Positions 25,474 to 34,414 of a DNA stretch of 64,000 nt are shown here, one piece after another (position 1 is the stretch's first letter; the number at the start of each line of letters is the position of its first letter). A program made the translations under genes and the position numbers. Origin of the DNA: an uncultured Blautia sp. Lineage in GTDB: Bacteria; Bacillota; Clostridia; Lachnospirales; Lachnospiraceae. The DNA lies in assembly GCA_934378195.1 (NCBI GenBank), contig CAKRPO010000007.1, positions 21,231-85,230 of the forward strand, given 5' to 3'. The notes under the pieces are model-generated. The model had not been told where the DNA came from and searched no databases. It saw nothing but the letters and a program-made list of their open reading frames with translations.

Positions 25474-28185
25474 GTGAAAAAACAAGTTGTGGCAGTTATG
25501 CTTAGCCTTGCAATGTGTACGTCTACTGCAGCAGAAGCAAGTATTGTCAGTGCAGCGGAGTTTTCTTCAGAGGCATCTGTGGACACAGAGACAGAATCTG
25601 AAGAGAGTCCTGTAGCTGATGATTCTACAGATGCGGCAGACACAGAAGATGTGGCAGATGCAGAGGTTGCTGTTGAAACAGATGATGAAGATAGTAACAC
25701 CGTTCAGAATGACGGAGAAGTAGCAGATGATCAGGTGGCAGACTTCAGCGCTGAGGATACGACAGATGCAGTTGTATTTGAAGATGAGACACAGATTGCC
25801 GAAGCTACAGCTGCTGAAGCTGGTGCGAAGGTGAATGAATCAGCAAATGAGCATGAAGCAAGTCTTTTATATACGAGATGGGAGCCGGACAATGCACAGA
25901 ATCCTACCAAATGGAAACTGAAAAAGCTTTCCACTCCAAAGCCACAGGAAGCGCAGGACGCTACTGCTGTTGTTGGAACAGAGACAGCAGAAACAGAACC
26001 TGCAGCTGATGAGACTGTTTCTGCAGAAGAAAATATTGATGCAGCGGCACAGGCTGATACAGAGACACAGACAGATGCTGTGGATACGGCTGAAGCAGCA
26101 GAACAGGATGCAGATACAACAGCAGATACAACAGACACAGCGGATGTTCAGCAGGATGCAGATACAACAGCAGATACAACAGACACAGCGGATGTTCAGC
26201 AGGATGCCGATACAACAGCAGATACGACAGACACAGCAGATGTTCAGCAGGAAGTAGATACACAGACAGCAGAGGAGACTGGCGAGGCATGTGAATATTA
26301 CACATCTGCCGATGGACTGATGAAGATTACAACTCTGAACAGCGATGGAAGTGAACTTTTCACAGCTTATTATGCATTTGATAAAGATGGATATCTGCTG
26401 ACTGGCAGAAATCAGGTAGGAGACAATGATATTGATTATTACTATTTCCTCACATCAGGAGAGGTAAAAGTCAGCAATACTCTGAATACATCTGTTAAGA
26501 CACCATATAACTCCAAACTTGGTCAGATGATCACAAAGGAATGGAGATGGAATGCAAAGGACGGCGTATTTAATTTTTACGCTCCGAAGCAGGAATACTT
26601 TGTAGTTAACAGAACTTACAAGATCAATGGTGTTTCCTACTACCTGCTGAAAGGTGGTAAACCGTACGTTGGAGACAAGACGATCAGCGGCGCTGTTTAT
26701 TATTTCCGTCCGGCAGCATCTTCCAAGGATATTCCTGGTAAGATGGCAAGCAATGGATGGTTCAGCAAAAACGTAAAGAATAATGTTCAGTGGCGTTACT
26801 TTGATGCAAACGGACGTTACCAGAAAAAGGGTATCGGCGCATACAAAGTTAAGAGCAACGACAAGAGGCTCTATCTTCTTGATGCAAATGGATATCTGAT
26901 CCGCAGCAAAAAGATGGTAAAGGGTGCAGACCGTTACTATTATCTTGCTGATGGAAATGGCGTTGCATATACAAATAAACTTGTAAAATATGGCAGATAC
27001 AGATATTATTTTGTTGGCAACGGACGTCGTGCAACATGGAAGAACCGTTGGGTCAAACTTACAGCAGTAGGAAACCGTTACTATTACTTCGGAAAGACGC
27101 CAGGCTGTGTACAGGAACAGAAAGGTATCAAGAAAGTTACTGTAAACGGTAAGTTTGTTGGATGGTTTAACTTCCCGGCAAATGGAAATCATTTAAAGGG
27201 ATGCTGGAGTGGAAACAGATATTATCTGGCAGATGGACGTATGGCAAGTGGCGTGACCAAGATCGGAAGCAGATACTATTTCTTCCAGAGATCCAGCACA
27301 ACAGCATACAAAGGTCTGGTATATAAGAGCAAATGGATCAAATACAATAATAAATACTATTTTGCATGCTCCACAGGTGTCCTTGCTGATAACGGCTGGA
27401 GACGTATCAAGATGAACGGAACTTACTATTATTTCCTGTTTAAGAACTGTACAGCAGTAACAAATAAATCCGGTGTACAGCATAATGGTACTTACGGAAG
27501 TCTGGACAGCATGGGACGTTTCGTTACAGCAGGATGGGTTATTGTAAATAACAGCCGAAATCTTATCCGTTATATGGATCCGAAGACTGGCAAGTATGTG
27601 AAGAATACAGTCAGAATGATCAATGGTGTACAGTACAGATTTAACAAGAATGGATACAGAGTCAATGATCGTACCAATGAGTTTAAGCAGAGCAGCTATT
27701 ATCTGACATGTGACCGTGTAAATGGTGTCATGACAGTATACACCAACAGTCGTATGACAATCCCGATCAAGACAATTCGTGTATCCGTTGGTAAGGCAGG
27801 TACAGATACTCCGAGAGGAACATTTACCCTCAGGAGATCTGCTCGCTGGCAGCCACTGATGGGACCGTCCTGGGGTCAGTATGGTACAAATGTAGTCGGT
27901 GGTATCTTTGTTCATTCTGTAGCATGCAGCCAGATGAATGATCATAACCTTCCGGTTGGAGAATATTTAAAACTTGGAAATCCGGCATCTCATGGATGTA
28001 TCCGCTGTTGTGTGGCAGATGCAAAATGGGTTTATGATAACTGCAACGGTTCCAGAATTAATATTTTTGATGGAACATATACAGCAGATGAGACAAAGAA
28101 GGGACCGCTGGGAAGAAAAGCAATCACACCTCTGAGAGGAAATTATACTTTCGACCCGACAGACCCGGCTTACGCTGGCAGATAA
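25474..28185 (+). CDS. Secreted L,D-transpeptidase with cell-wall-binding-like repeats
   Basis: The 903-residue protein starts at a GTG behind AAGGAGGAG and has a signal peptide. Residues about 25-270 are a Thr/Asp/Ala/Glu-rich low-complexity stalk containing a threefold 16-residue repeat. Residues about 275-740 hold many aromatic repeats of the YYYFLTSGEVKV / GRYRYYFVGNGRRATW type, like choline/glucan-binding repeats. The C-terminal domain is a YkuD L,D-transpeptidase: HSVACSQ, then SHGCIRCCVADAKWVYD with the catalytic Cys in HGCIR. Such enzymes cross-link peptidoglycan 3-3 or anchor proteins. It ends at a strong terminator, next to the polysaccharide region. Confidence 0.92.
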   Translation: MKKQVVAVMLSLAMCTSTAAEASIVSAAEFSSEASVDTETESEESPVADDSTDAADTEDVADAEVAVETDDEDSNTVQNDGEVADDQVADFSAEDTTDAVVFEDETQIAEATAAEAGAKVNESANEHEASLLYTRWEPDNAQNPTKWKLKKLSTPKPQEAQDATAVVGTETAETEPAADETVSAEENIDAAAQADTETQTDAVDTAEAAEQDADTTADTTDTADVQQDADTTADTTDTADVQQDADTTADTTDTADVQQEVDTQTAEETGEACEYYTSADGLMKITTLNSDGSELFTAYYAFDKDGYLLTGRNQVGDNDIDYYYFLTSGEVKVSNTLNTSVKTPYNSKLGQMITKEWRWNAKDGVFNFYAPKQEYFVVNRTYKINGVSYYLLKGGKPYVGDKTISGAVYYFRPAASSKDIPGKMASNGWFSKNVKNNVQWRYFDANGRYQKKGIGAYKVKSNDKRLYLLDANGYLIRSKKMVKGADRYYYLADGNGVAYTNKLVKYGRYRYYFVGNGRRATWKNRWVKLTAVGNRYYYFGKTPGCVQEQKGIKKVTVNGKFVGWFNFPANGNHLKGCWSGNRYYLADGRMASGVTKIGSRYYFFQRSSTTAYKGLVYKSKWIKYNNKYYFACSTGVLADNGWRRIKMNGTYYYFLFKNCTAVTNKSGVQHNGTYGSLDSMGRFVTAGWVIVNNSRNLIRYMDPKTGKYVKNTVRMINGVQYRFNKNGYRVNDRTNEFKQSSYYLTCDRVNGVMTVYTNSRMTIPIKTIRVSVGKAGTDTPRGTFTLRRSARWQPLMGPSWGQYGTNVVGGIFVHSVACSQMNDHNLPVGEYLKLGNPASHGCIRCCVADAKWVYDNCNGSRINIFDGTYTADETKKGPLGRKAITPLRGNYTFDPTDPAYAGR
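26104..26247 (+). repeat. Three tandem 48-base repeats inside the L,D-transpeptidase gene
   Basis: Units at 26104-26151, 26152-26199 and 26200-26247 differ at only a few positions and encode QDADTTADTTDTADVQ. They keep the frame, so copy number can change by slippage and alter the stalk length. Confidence 0.95.
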
Positions 28186-28194
28186 TAAAATAAT

Positions 28195-28221
28195 GCGCTC
28201 TCCCGGAGGGAGGGCGCTTTT
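28195..28221 (+). terminator. Terminator after the L,D-transpeptidase gene
   Basis: Stem GCGCTCTCC / GGAGGGCGC (one G-T pair) followed by TTTT. The rfbB ribosome site AGGAGG lies directly behind it. Confidence 0.85.
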
Positions 28222-28239
28222 CAGGAGGAAAAGTAAAAT

Positions 28240-29322
28240 ATGAGAACATACCTTGTAACGGGTGGTGCAGGATTCATCGGATCTAATTACATTCATTATA
28301 TGTTTAAGAAATATGATAACGAGATCCGTATCATTAATGTAGATAAACTGACTTATGCAGGAAATCTTGAGAATCTCAAAGATATCGAAGGCCGTGACAA
28401 TTATACATTTGTCAAGGCTGATATCTGTGACAGTGAAGCAATCATGAAGATCTTTGATGAAAATGATATCGACAGAGTGGTTCATTTTGCAGCAGAGAGT
28501 CATGTTGACAGAAGCATTCGTAATCCGGAAGTGTTTGTAAAGACAAATGTTCTCGGAACACTGGTTATGCTGAATGCTGCAAAATCTGCATGGGAGCTTC
28601 CGGATGGAACGTTCAAGCCGGATAAGAAATTTCTGCATGTTTCCACAGACGAGGTATATGGTTCTCTGGAAGAAGATGGCGGATTCTTTTATGAAACGAC
28701 ACCATATGATCCGCACAGCCCGTATTCCGCAAGTAAAGCATCTTCAGATATGCTGGTAAAATCCTATATGGATACTTACAAATTCCCGGCAAATATCACA
28801 AACTGCAGTAATAACTACGGACCATATCAGTTCCCGGAAAAACTGATTCCGCTTATTATCAACAATGCACTTCAGGGTAAGAAGCTTCCGGTGTACGGAG
28901 ATGGCAAGAATGTTCGTGACTGGCTGTATGTTATGGATCATGCAAAGGGTATTGATATGGTTCAGGAAAAGGGAAGACTTTTTGAGACCTATAATATCGG
29001 TGGCCATAATGAGAAACAGAATATCCAGATCATTCATATCATTCTGGATACATTACAGGAGATGCTTCCGGAGGGAGATCCACGTAAAGAGCTTGTCAGT
29101 GAAAACCTGATCACATACGTAGAAGACCGTAAAGGACATGACCGCCGTTATGCGATTGCACCGGACAAGATCAAAGAAGAAGTTGGCTGGTATCCGGAGA
29201 CCTGTTTTGAAGATGGTATTCGTCTGACAATTCAGTGGTTCTTTGAGCATGAAGACTGGATGAAGAATGTTACCAGTGGTGACTATCAGAAATATTATGA
29301 TGAAATGTACAAAACCAAATAA
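28240..29322 (+). CDS. rfbB: dTDP-glucose 4,6-dehydratase
   Basis: RfbB/RmlB converts dTDP-glucose to dTDP-4-keto-6-deoxyglucose. The 360-residue protein is an extended SDR with the NAD motif VTGGAGFIGSNY, the catalytic region STDEVYGSL with adjacent acid, and YSASKAS (YxxxK). Conserved HFAAESHVDRSI and NIGGHNE also fit. Its product is the branch point for rhamnose (rfbC, rfbD in this window) and for the aminosugar made by the WecE-like enzyme at 34411. A strong AGGAGG precedes the ATG. It is separated from rfbA by 7.6 kb of inserted genes, an unusual arrangement. Confidence 0.97.
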   Translation: MRTYLVTGGAGFIGSNYIHYMFKKYDNEIRIINVDKLTYAGNLENLKDIEGRDNYTFVKADICDSEAIMKIFDENDIDRVVHFAAESHVDRSIRNPEVFVKTNVLGTLVMLNAAKSAWELPDGTFKPDKKFLHVSTDEVYGSLEEDGGFFYETTPYDPHSPYSASKASSDMLVKSYMDTYKFPANITNCSNNYGPYQFPEKLIPLIINNALQGKKLPVYGDGKNVRDWLYVMDHAKGIDMVQEKGRLFETYNIGGHNEKQNIQIIHIILDTLQEMLPEGDPRKELVSENLITYVEDRKGHDRRYAIAPDKIKEEVGWYPETCFEDGIRLTIQWFFEHEDWMKNVTSGDYQKYYDEMYKTK

Positions 29323-29323
29323 A

Positions 29324-29411
29324 ATGCTCCGGTGATCATACGGAGAGTGAAATGCTGCGAGATTCTGGATCCAACCTGAAATTGCAGCATTTCTTATCTT
29401 TCCAGGAGCAT
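29324..29411 (+). promoter_or_regulatory. Nested inverted repeats before the ATP-grasp cassette
   Basis: Outer arms ATGCTCC (29324-29330) / GGAGCAT (29405-29411) enclose perfect inner arms AAATGCTGC (29350-29358) / GCAGCATTT (29384-29392). The inner stem followed by TTTCTTATCTTT could be a weak terminator of rfbB; the outer pairing would involve the GGAG just before the next gene. Function not established. Confidence 0.5.
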
Positions 29412-29425
29412 GAAAAGAGGAAAAA

Positions 29426-31531
29426 ATGAAGAAAATCGTTATTATTGGTGCCAACGACTTTCAGCGGCCACTTATTCAGAAGGCACATACCATGGGGTAT
29501 GAGACACATGTATTTGCATGGCGCGAAGGCGCAACAGGCGCAGAGGATGCTGACTATTTTTATGAGATCAGTATTACAGAGAAAGAGGAAATTTTGGAAA
29601 TCTGCCGGAAGATAGAGCCAGATGCAGTGGCAACGATTGGATCAGATCTGGCGAATATTACGGTACAGTATCTTGTAGAGAAGCTTGGTCTTCCGGGGAA
29701 CAGCAGTTCCTGTATTTACCATTCGACAAACAAATATGCTATGCGTGAGGCATTTCGAAATGCAGGAATTCCAGTACCGTTCTTTCAGTGTGTTTCGGAG
29801 GGAGAAACTGTCACACCGCCTTCGTATCCTGTCGTAGTGAAACCGACGGATCGTTCCGGAAGCAGGGCAATCACAAAGGTCAATACACCCGCTGAACTTG
29901 CAGAGGCAATCTCGCTTGCGGCGGAGCAGTCTTTCGAAAAGAAAGCAATTGTGGAAGAATATATTTCCGGTGCCGAGTATAGCGTGGAAACTATCAGTTT
30001 TGAAGGAAAACATACATGCCTGGCAATTACAAAGAAATTTACAACGGGAAGTCCTCATTATATAGAAGTCGCACATCTTCAACCAGCACCATTGTCGGAT
30101 GAGATGAGGCAAAAAGTTGAGGATACAGTTTTTCAGGCCCTGGATGCACTGGAAGTGCGATATGGGGCAGGACACAGTGAACTTCGCATTGGCCGTAACG
30201 GTCAGATCCGTATCATAGAAATTGGGTCCAGAATGGGCGGTGACTGCATCGGTTCGGATCTGGTGCCGCTTTCGACAGGGCAGGATTTCGTCGGTATGGT
30301 AGTAGATACAGCAGCCGGTAAGTCTCCTGTATTCTGTGAGGCAGAGCAGCATGTCTCGGCAATCCGGTTTCTCATGAATGAAAATGATGAGAAATTACTT
30401 GCACATCTTCAGGAATATCATCCGGATAAGATAAGGAAGACCGTTATAGAACATACGGTAAAAGACGCACACATTGTGGACAGTGGAAGCAGACCGGGAT
30501 TCTTTATTCTGCAGGCAGACAGTACAGAAGAAATGATGCAGCTGCTTCATCACGGACCATGGGAAAATCCAATCCATATTTTTGATACACCGATACAGAA
30601 GCTGCGTTTTGGCGAAGGACATAATGCGTTTTATATGAAGAGGGATGATCTGCTTCCGTTTGCATTTGGTGGAAATAAGGTTCGATTTGCACAAAAATTT
30701 GTGGAAGATATGCAGGCAGAACGCTGCGACAGCATGATCATATATGGAAACTATCATTCTAATCTGTGCAGGATCCTTGCAACACTGTGTCATGAGCTGC
30801 AGATTCCGTGTTATATGGTTCACAATACAGAGGATATCCGGGAAGAGAAAGAAACGGCGAACAGCCGTATCATAAAAAGAATGGGTGTTACGGAGATTCC
30901 GTGCGGCAAGGCAGGAATCGCAGCAGCTGTGGAACAGGCAATGGAAGAACTGAAGGAAAAGGGATACCGACCATATTATATATATGGAAATTCCAGAGGA
31001 CAGGGCAGAGAATGGGTTCCAATGAGGGCTTATGAAGCTGCCTTTGATGAGATCTGCTGCTATGAGAAACAGCATAGTACTGTTTTTGATTATATTTTTC
31101 TGGCATCCAGTACGAATGCAACACAATCCGGACTTCTGACTGGAAGCCTCCGTCAGAAAGATGGACGGAAGATCATTGGTATTTCTGTTTCCAGAAATGC
31201 TAAAAGAGGAAAAGAGGTAATTTCTGGAAATCTGCGGGAATATGCAGATAAATTTCAGTGTGAACTGCCGGCAGATTTTGAAAAGAGTATTTATTTTACA
31301 GATGCTTATATGGAAGGCGGGTATGGCGCCTGGTCTGAGGCGGTTGCTGAACTGATCGATACGATTTATGGGACAGATGGGATTCCACTGGATATGACCT
31401 ATACAGGAAAGGCTTTTTATGGTATGGTTAAGTATCTGGAGGAAAATCATATTCAGGGAAAGAATGTGCTGTTTCTGCACACAGGTGGTACACCGCTGTT
31501 TTTCGATTTCCTGGAGAATGAGAAAATATAA
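29426..31531 (+). CDS. ATP-grasp ligase fused to a PLP-dependent D-cysteine desulfhydrase/ACC-deaminase-like domain
   Basis: The 701-residue protein joins two enzymes. Residues 1 to about 385 are an ATP-grasp protein: pre-ATP-grasp fold from KKIVIIGAND, YPVVVKPTDRSGSRAI (ATP lysine), IVEEYISGAEYSVE, and IRIIEIGSRMGGD (Mg-binding region). Such ligases activate a carboxylate as acyl phosphate and join it to an amine. Residues about 390-701 are a fold-type II PLP enzyme with KRDDLLPFAFGGNKVRFA (probable Schiff-base lysine K418), YGNYHSNLCR and VLFLHTGGTPLFF, as in D-cysteine desulfhydrase and ACC deaminase. It opens a cassette with a second ATP-grasp gene, SMR proteins, a GT2 and a WecE-like aminotransferase. 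Substrate unknown; I infer a role in making or attaching an acyl or amino-acid group. Confidence 0.85.
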   Translation: MKKIVIIGANDFQRPLIQKAHTMGYETHVFAWREGATGAEDADYFYEISITEKEEILEICRKIEPDAVATIGSDLANITVQYLVEKLGLPGNSSSCIYHSTNKYAMREAFRNAGIPVPFFQCVSEGETVTPPSYPVVVKPTDRSGSRAITKVNTPAELAEAISLAAEQSFEKKAIVEEYISGAEYSVETISFEGKHTCLAITKKFTTGSPHYIEVAHLQPAPLSDEMRQKVEDTVFQALDALEVRYGAGHSELRIGRNGQIRIIEIGSRMGGDCIGSDLVPLSTGQDFVGMVVDTAAGKSPVFCEAEQHVSAIRFLMNENDEKLLAHLQEYHPDKIRKTVIEHTVKDAHIVDSGSRPGFFILQADSTEEMMQLLHHGPWENPIHIFDTPIQKLRFGEGHNAFYMKRDDLLPFAFGGNKVRFAQKFVEDMQAERCDSMIIYGNYHSNLCRILATLCHELQIPCYMVHNTEDIREEKETANSRIIKRMGVTEIPCGKAGIAAAVEQAMEELKEKGYRPYYIYGNSRGQGREWVPMRAYEAAFDEICCYEKQHSTVFDYIFLASSTNATQSGLLTGSLRQKDGRKIIGISVSRNAKRGKEVISGNLREYADKFQCELPADFEKSIYFTDAYMEGGYGAWSEAVAELIDTIYGTDGIPLDMTYTGKAFYGMVKYLEENHIQGKNVLFLHTGGTPLFFDFLENEKI

Positions 31532-31535
31532 ATTT

Positions 31536-32723
31536 ATGAAAAAACTAATGATACTGGGGGCAAGCTATTCACAGCTCCCTCTTTATAAAAAGGCTCATGA
31601 AATGGGATTTGCAACGATTGCAGTCAGTACACCGGGAGACTGGCCGGGATTTGCACAGGCAGATGAATGTTCCTATACGGATATTACAGATCCGGAGAAA
31701 GTGTTGGAAGCAGCCAGAGCGATGCATGCGGATGGAATCACAACATGTTGTCTGGATGCAGGAGTGCGGGCAATCGGATATACCTGCGAGAATCTGGGAC
31801 TGAAGGGTCTTTCAGCCGAAGCTGCCGATATCAGCAATGACAAATTCAAAATGAAAGAAGCATTTATGCAGGGCGGAGTCAGCTGTGCACGTCACGTCTG
31901 TATCCAAAGCAGAGAAGAACTGGAAAAAGCTATTGAAACATTTGTATTTCCGGTTGTTATCAAAGCAGTTGACCTGATGGGTAGCAGAGGAATCTTTCGC
32001 TGCAATGACCGCGAAGAAGTGTTCCGATATTATGAGAAAACAATGGAAGCTACAGGCAGGTCATACTGTCTGCTGGAAGAATTTATTGAAGGACAGATCC
32101 TTGGGTGTGAAGCAATGCTCTCTGACGGGGAAATGCTGTATTGTCTTCCAAATAATATAGAAGCATTTCAGAGTTATGTGCCAACTCCGGTCGGTCATTC
32201 TGTTCCATATCGGAAGCAGGAAGAGCTGGGAGAGGAAGTAAAGCGACAGGTATTTTTGGCTGCGAAGGCAGTAGGACTTGATAACTGTCCGGTCAACTGT
32301 GACCTGATCGAAAAGGACGGCAGGATCTATGTAATTGAGATCACGGGACGTGCAGGAGGAACCTGTCTGCCGGAAATGGTAAGTCTGTACTATGAGATTG
32401 ATTATTATGAGGCAATCATCCGCCTGGCGATGGGGATGCCGGTGGCGCATCTGTTTGATGAAGAGAAGCCACATACGGCGAATCTTTCCAGAACACTGCT
32501 CTCAGAGCGAGATGGTGTTGTGGCATCTGTTCAGAATGAAAATCCACCATCGGATGACATTGTGGATCTGTCTTTTAATATAGAACCAGGTGAGGAAGTC
32601 CACCGTTATACAAACGGAAGAGACCGCCTTGGTCAGGTGATCATAACCGGAGAGAGTCTTTCACGTTGCGAAGAGCGCATCAGGGAGATTTTGTCGAAAA
32701 TTAACATTGAATTTACTGTATGA
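31536..32723 (+). CDS. ATP-grasp ligase, second of the cassette
   Basis: The 395-residue protein (start ATG at 31536, 4 bases after the previous stop) is a carbamoyl-phosphate-synthase-like ATP-grasp enzyme: KKLMILGASYSQLPLYKKA at the N-terminus, FPVVIKAVDLMGSRGI, LLEEFIEGQILGCEAML and IYVIEITGRAGGTCLPE. It is a paralogue of the ATP-grasp half of the preceding gene (same N-terminal layout). A start at 31518 is possible but has its GGAG only one base away. The family forms amide or ester bonds at the cost of ATP; which acid and amine are joined cannot be read from the sequence. The aminosugar made by the WecE-like enzyme is a plausible acceptor by context. Confidence 0.85.
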   Translation: MKKLMILGASYSQLPLYKKAHEMGFATIAVSTPGDWPGFAQADECSYTDITDPEKVLEAARAMHADGITTCCLDAGVRAIGYTCENLGLKGLSAEAADISNDKFKMKEAFMQGGVSCARHVCIQSREELEKAIETFVFPVVIKAVDLMGSRGIFRCNDREEVFRYYEKTMEATGRSYCLLEEFIEGQILGCEAMLSDGEMLYCLPNNIEAFQSYVPTPVGHSVPYRKQEELGEEVKRQVFLAAKAVGLDNCPVNCDLIEKDGRIYVIEITGRAGGTCLPEMVSLYYEIDYYEAIIRLAMGMPVAHLFDEEKPHTANLSRTLLSERDGVVASVQNENPPSDDIVDLSFNIEPGEEVHRYTNGRDRLGQVIITGESLSRCEERIREILSKINIEFTV

Positions 32724-32738
32724 TTGTGAGAAAATAAC

Positions 32739-33116
32739 ATGAGAAATTGTCTTACTTCAAAGAAAAGTATTTTTTTATTGCTTCATATCAGTCTGCTGTT
32801 CAGCTCATTAAGCGGCGTATGCTCCAAGATGGCATCCCGGCATACCGGAAATGTCTTTTCTCTGGAGTTTATTTTCTGGTTTGGGCTGGTATTTGTCATT
32901 ATGTTTGCATACGCGATCATCTGGCAGCAGATCCTCAAAAGGATGCCATTGACGGTTGCCTATGCGAATCGTCCGGTGACTCTGATCTGGGGTATTATCT
33001 GGGGCGCACTGATCTTCGGAGAAAAGGTCACCTGGAATATGCTGGCAGGTGCAGCGGTGATCTTTGCCGGAATCTATCTGGTCACAGGTGAAGAGAAAGG
33101 CGGTGAAGAAGCATGA
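32739..33116 (+). CDS. SMR/EamA-type small membrane protein, first of a pair
   Basis: The 125-residue protein has four predicted membrane helices with small-residue and aromatic pattern (SLEFIFWFGLVFVIMFAYAIIW, in two pieces; LTVAYANRPVTLIWGIIWGALIFGE) like EmrE and the ArnE/ArnF flippase subunits. ArnE/F carry an aminosugar-phosphate-undecaprenol across the membrane in Gram-negative bacteria. The next gene is a second protein of this kind, starting within its stop (ATGA), so a heterodimer is likely. Both lie directly before an ArnC-like glycosyltransferase, which strengthens the flippase reading. A multidrug exporter is the alternative. Confidence 0.82.
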   Translation: MRNCLTSKKSIFLLLHISLLFSSLSGVCSKMASRHTGNVFSLEFIFWFGLVFVIMFAYAIIWQQILKRMPLTVAYANRPVTLIWGIIWGALIFGEKVTWNMLAGAAVIFAGIYLVTGEEKGGEEA

Positions 33117-33457
33117 GCCGTCTTCAGATGTCTGTATGTCTGTTGCTTTTTTCTGTATTTATTTCATCTGTTTCACAGATCCTGCTGAAAAAGGCTGCCA
33201 ACAGAACATACGAAAGTACAATAAAAGAATATATGAATCCCCTGGTTATTGGTGCCTATGGCATGTTTTTCTGTTCGGTGATCCTGACTATGCTGGCACT
33301 GCGGTATGTTCCGCTTTCCATGTCACCGATTCTGGAATCTACAGGATATATTTTTGTATCGGTCATGGGTTACTTCTTTCTGAAAGAAAGATTCACCAGA
33401 AGAAAACTGCTTGGTTTTGCACTGATCCTGGTGGGAGTTATAATTTTTAATCTTTAG
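33113..33457 (+). CDS. SMR/EamA-type small membrane protein, second of a pair
   Basis: The 114-residue protein has four membrane helices. The N-terminal helix ends in SSVSQILLKKAA, a pattern shared with ArnF-like proteins, and the last two carry ILESTGYIFVSVMGYFFLKE and LLGFALILVGVIIF, typical of EamA/SMR halves. It overlaps the preceding homologue by 4 bases and precedes the polyprenyl-phosphate glycosyltransferase by 18 bases. I infer that the pair forms one asymmetric flippase for the lipid-linked sugar made by that enzyme. Confidence 0.82.
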   Translation: MSRLQMSVCLLLFSVFISSVSQILLKKAANRTYESTIKEYMNPLVIGAYGMFFCSVILTMLALRYVPLSMSPILESTGYIFVSVMGYFFLKERFTRRKLLGFALILVGVIIFNL

Positions 33458-33475
33458 AAATGAGGGAAATACATA

Positions 33476-34414
33476 ATGCTGGTATCTATTGTCATACCAT
33501 GCTATAATTCAGAACACACCATTGGTAAAGTGGTAGAACTGGCTATAGAAGAATTTAATAAACTGGAAAAATACGACTGTGAGTTTGTACTTGTGAATGA
33601 TTATTCCAGAGACGGAACCTGGAATTCGATCGCGGCACTTGCAGAAGCGCATCCGAATGTAAAAGGCATTAATCTGGCGAAGAACTTTGGTCAGCACAAT
33701 GCAATCATGGCAGCACTGAATTACACAGAAGGTGATCTGATCATAGGAATGGATGATGATATGCAGAATCATCCGTCACAGATTCCACAGTTCCTGGACA
33801 AGATAGAAGAAGGCTATGATATTGTATTCGGAGTCTTTAAAGAACGTAAATTCTCCGCATTCAAGAATTTTACAGGTGCAGTCAGCAGATTTCTGTTGTG
33901 GCATCTGCTGGATCGTCCGAAGGATATTCAGATGAGCAGCTTCTGGTGCTGCAGACGATATGTGAGAGATGAAGTCGTGAAATATGATGGATATAATACA
34001 TTTCTCCAGGTGTTGTTTTTTCGGACAACACACAACATTGCCAACATTGAGATTGAGCATTTTGAGCGCGAAGTTGGAAGTTCCAACTATAATTTCAGAA
34101 GGGGATTGAATCTGTTTCTTTCCTGTCTGAACTTTACCGTCATACCGCTTCGGGCGGCTACCTTTTTTGGAACTCTTTTTTCGGCAGCAGGATTTATCGG
34201 TGCAGTGGTTGTTCTGGTACGTAAGCTCCTTGATCCGACGATTGCGATCGGCTGGTCATCTCTGATGTGTGCGATGCTGGTATTCTTTGGCATTGCATTC
34301 CTGATGCTTGGAATTATAGGAGAATATCTGGGCAAACTGATGCTGAACATAAATAAGACGCCTCAGTTTGTAATCCGGGAGAAAGCGAATATTACAGGAA
34401 AAGAGGACTTATGA
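33476..34414 (+). CDS. Polyprenyl-phosphate glycosyltransferase, ArnC/GtrB/CsbB-like GT2
   Basis: The 312-residue protein has an N-terminal GT-A domain (VSIVIPCYNSEHTIG, LVNDYSRDGTW, LAKNFGQHNAIMAAL, and the metal-binding MDDDMQNHP) and two C-terminal membrane helices (about residues 235-260 and 270-295). This is the layout of enzymes that move a sugar from a nucleotide donor to undecaprenyl phosphate: ArnC, GtrB, CsbB and dolichol-phosphate mannose synthases. It begins 18 bases after the SMR pair and overlaps the WecE-like gene by 4 bases. The likely sugar is the aminosugar of that enzyme, free or acylated, but this is inference. Confidence 0.88.
   Translation: MLVSIVIPCYNSEHTIGKVVELAIEEFNKLEKYDCEFVLVNDYSRDGTWNSIAALAEAHPNVKGINLAKNFGQHNAIMAALNYTEGDLIIGMDDDMQNHPSQIPQFLDKIEEGYDIVFGVFKERKFSAFKNFTGAVSRFLLWHLLDRPKDIQMSSFWCCRRYVRDEVVKYDGYNTFLQVLFFRTTHNIANIEIEHFEREVGSSNYNFRRGLNLFLSCLNFTVIPLRAATFFGTLFSAAGFIGAVVVLVRKLLDPTIAIGWSSLMCAMLVFFGIAFLMLGIIGEYLGKLMLNINKTPQFVIREKANITGKEDL

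Noticed and set aside
26104..26247. Possible CRISPR-like array
   Set aside because: The 48-base units are directly adjacent without spacers and encode a protein repeat in frame.
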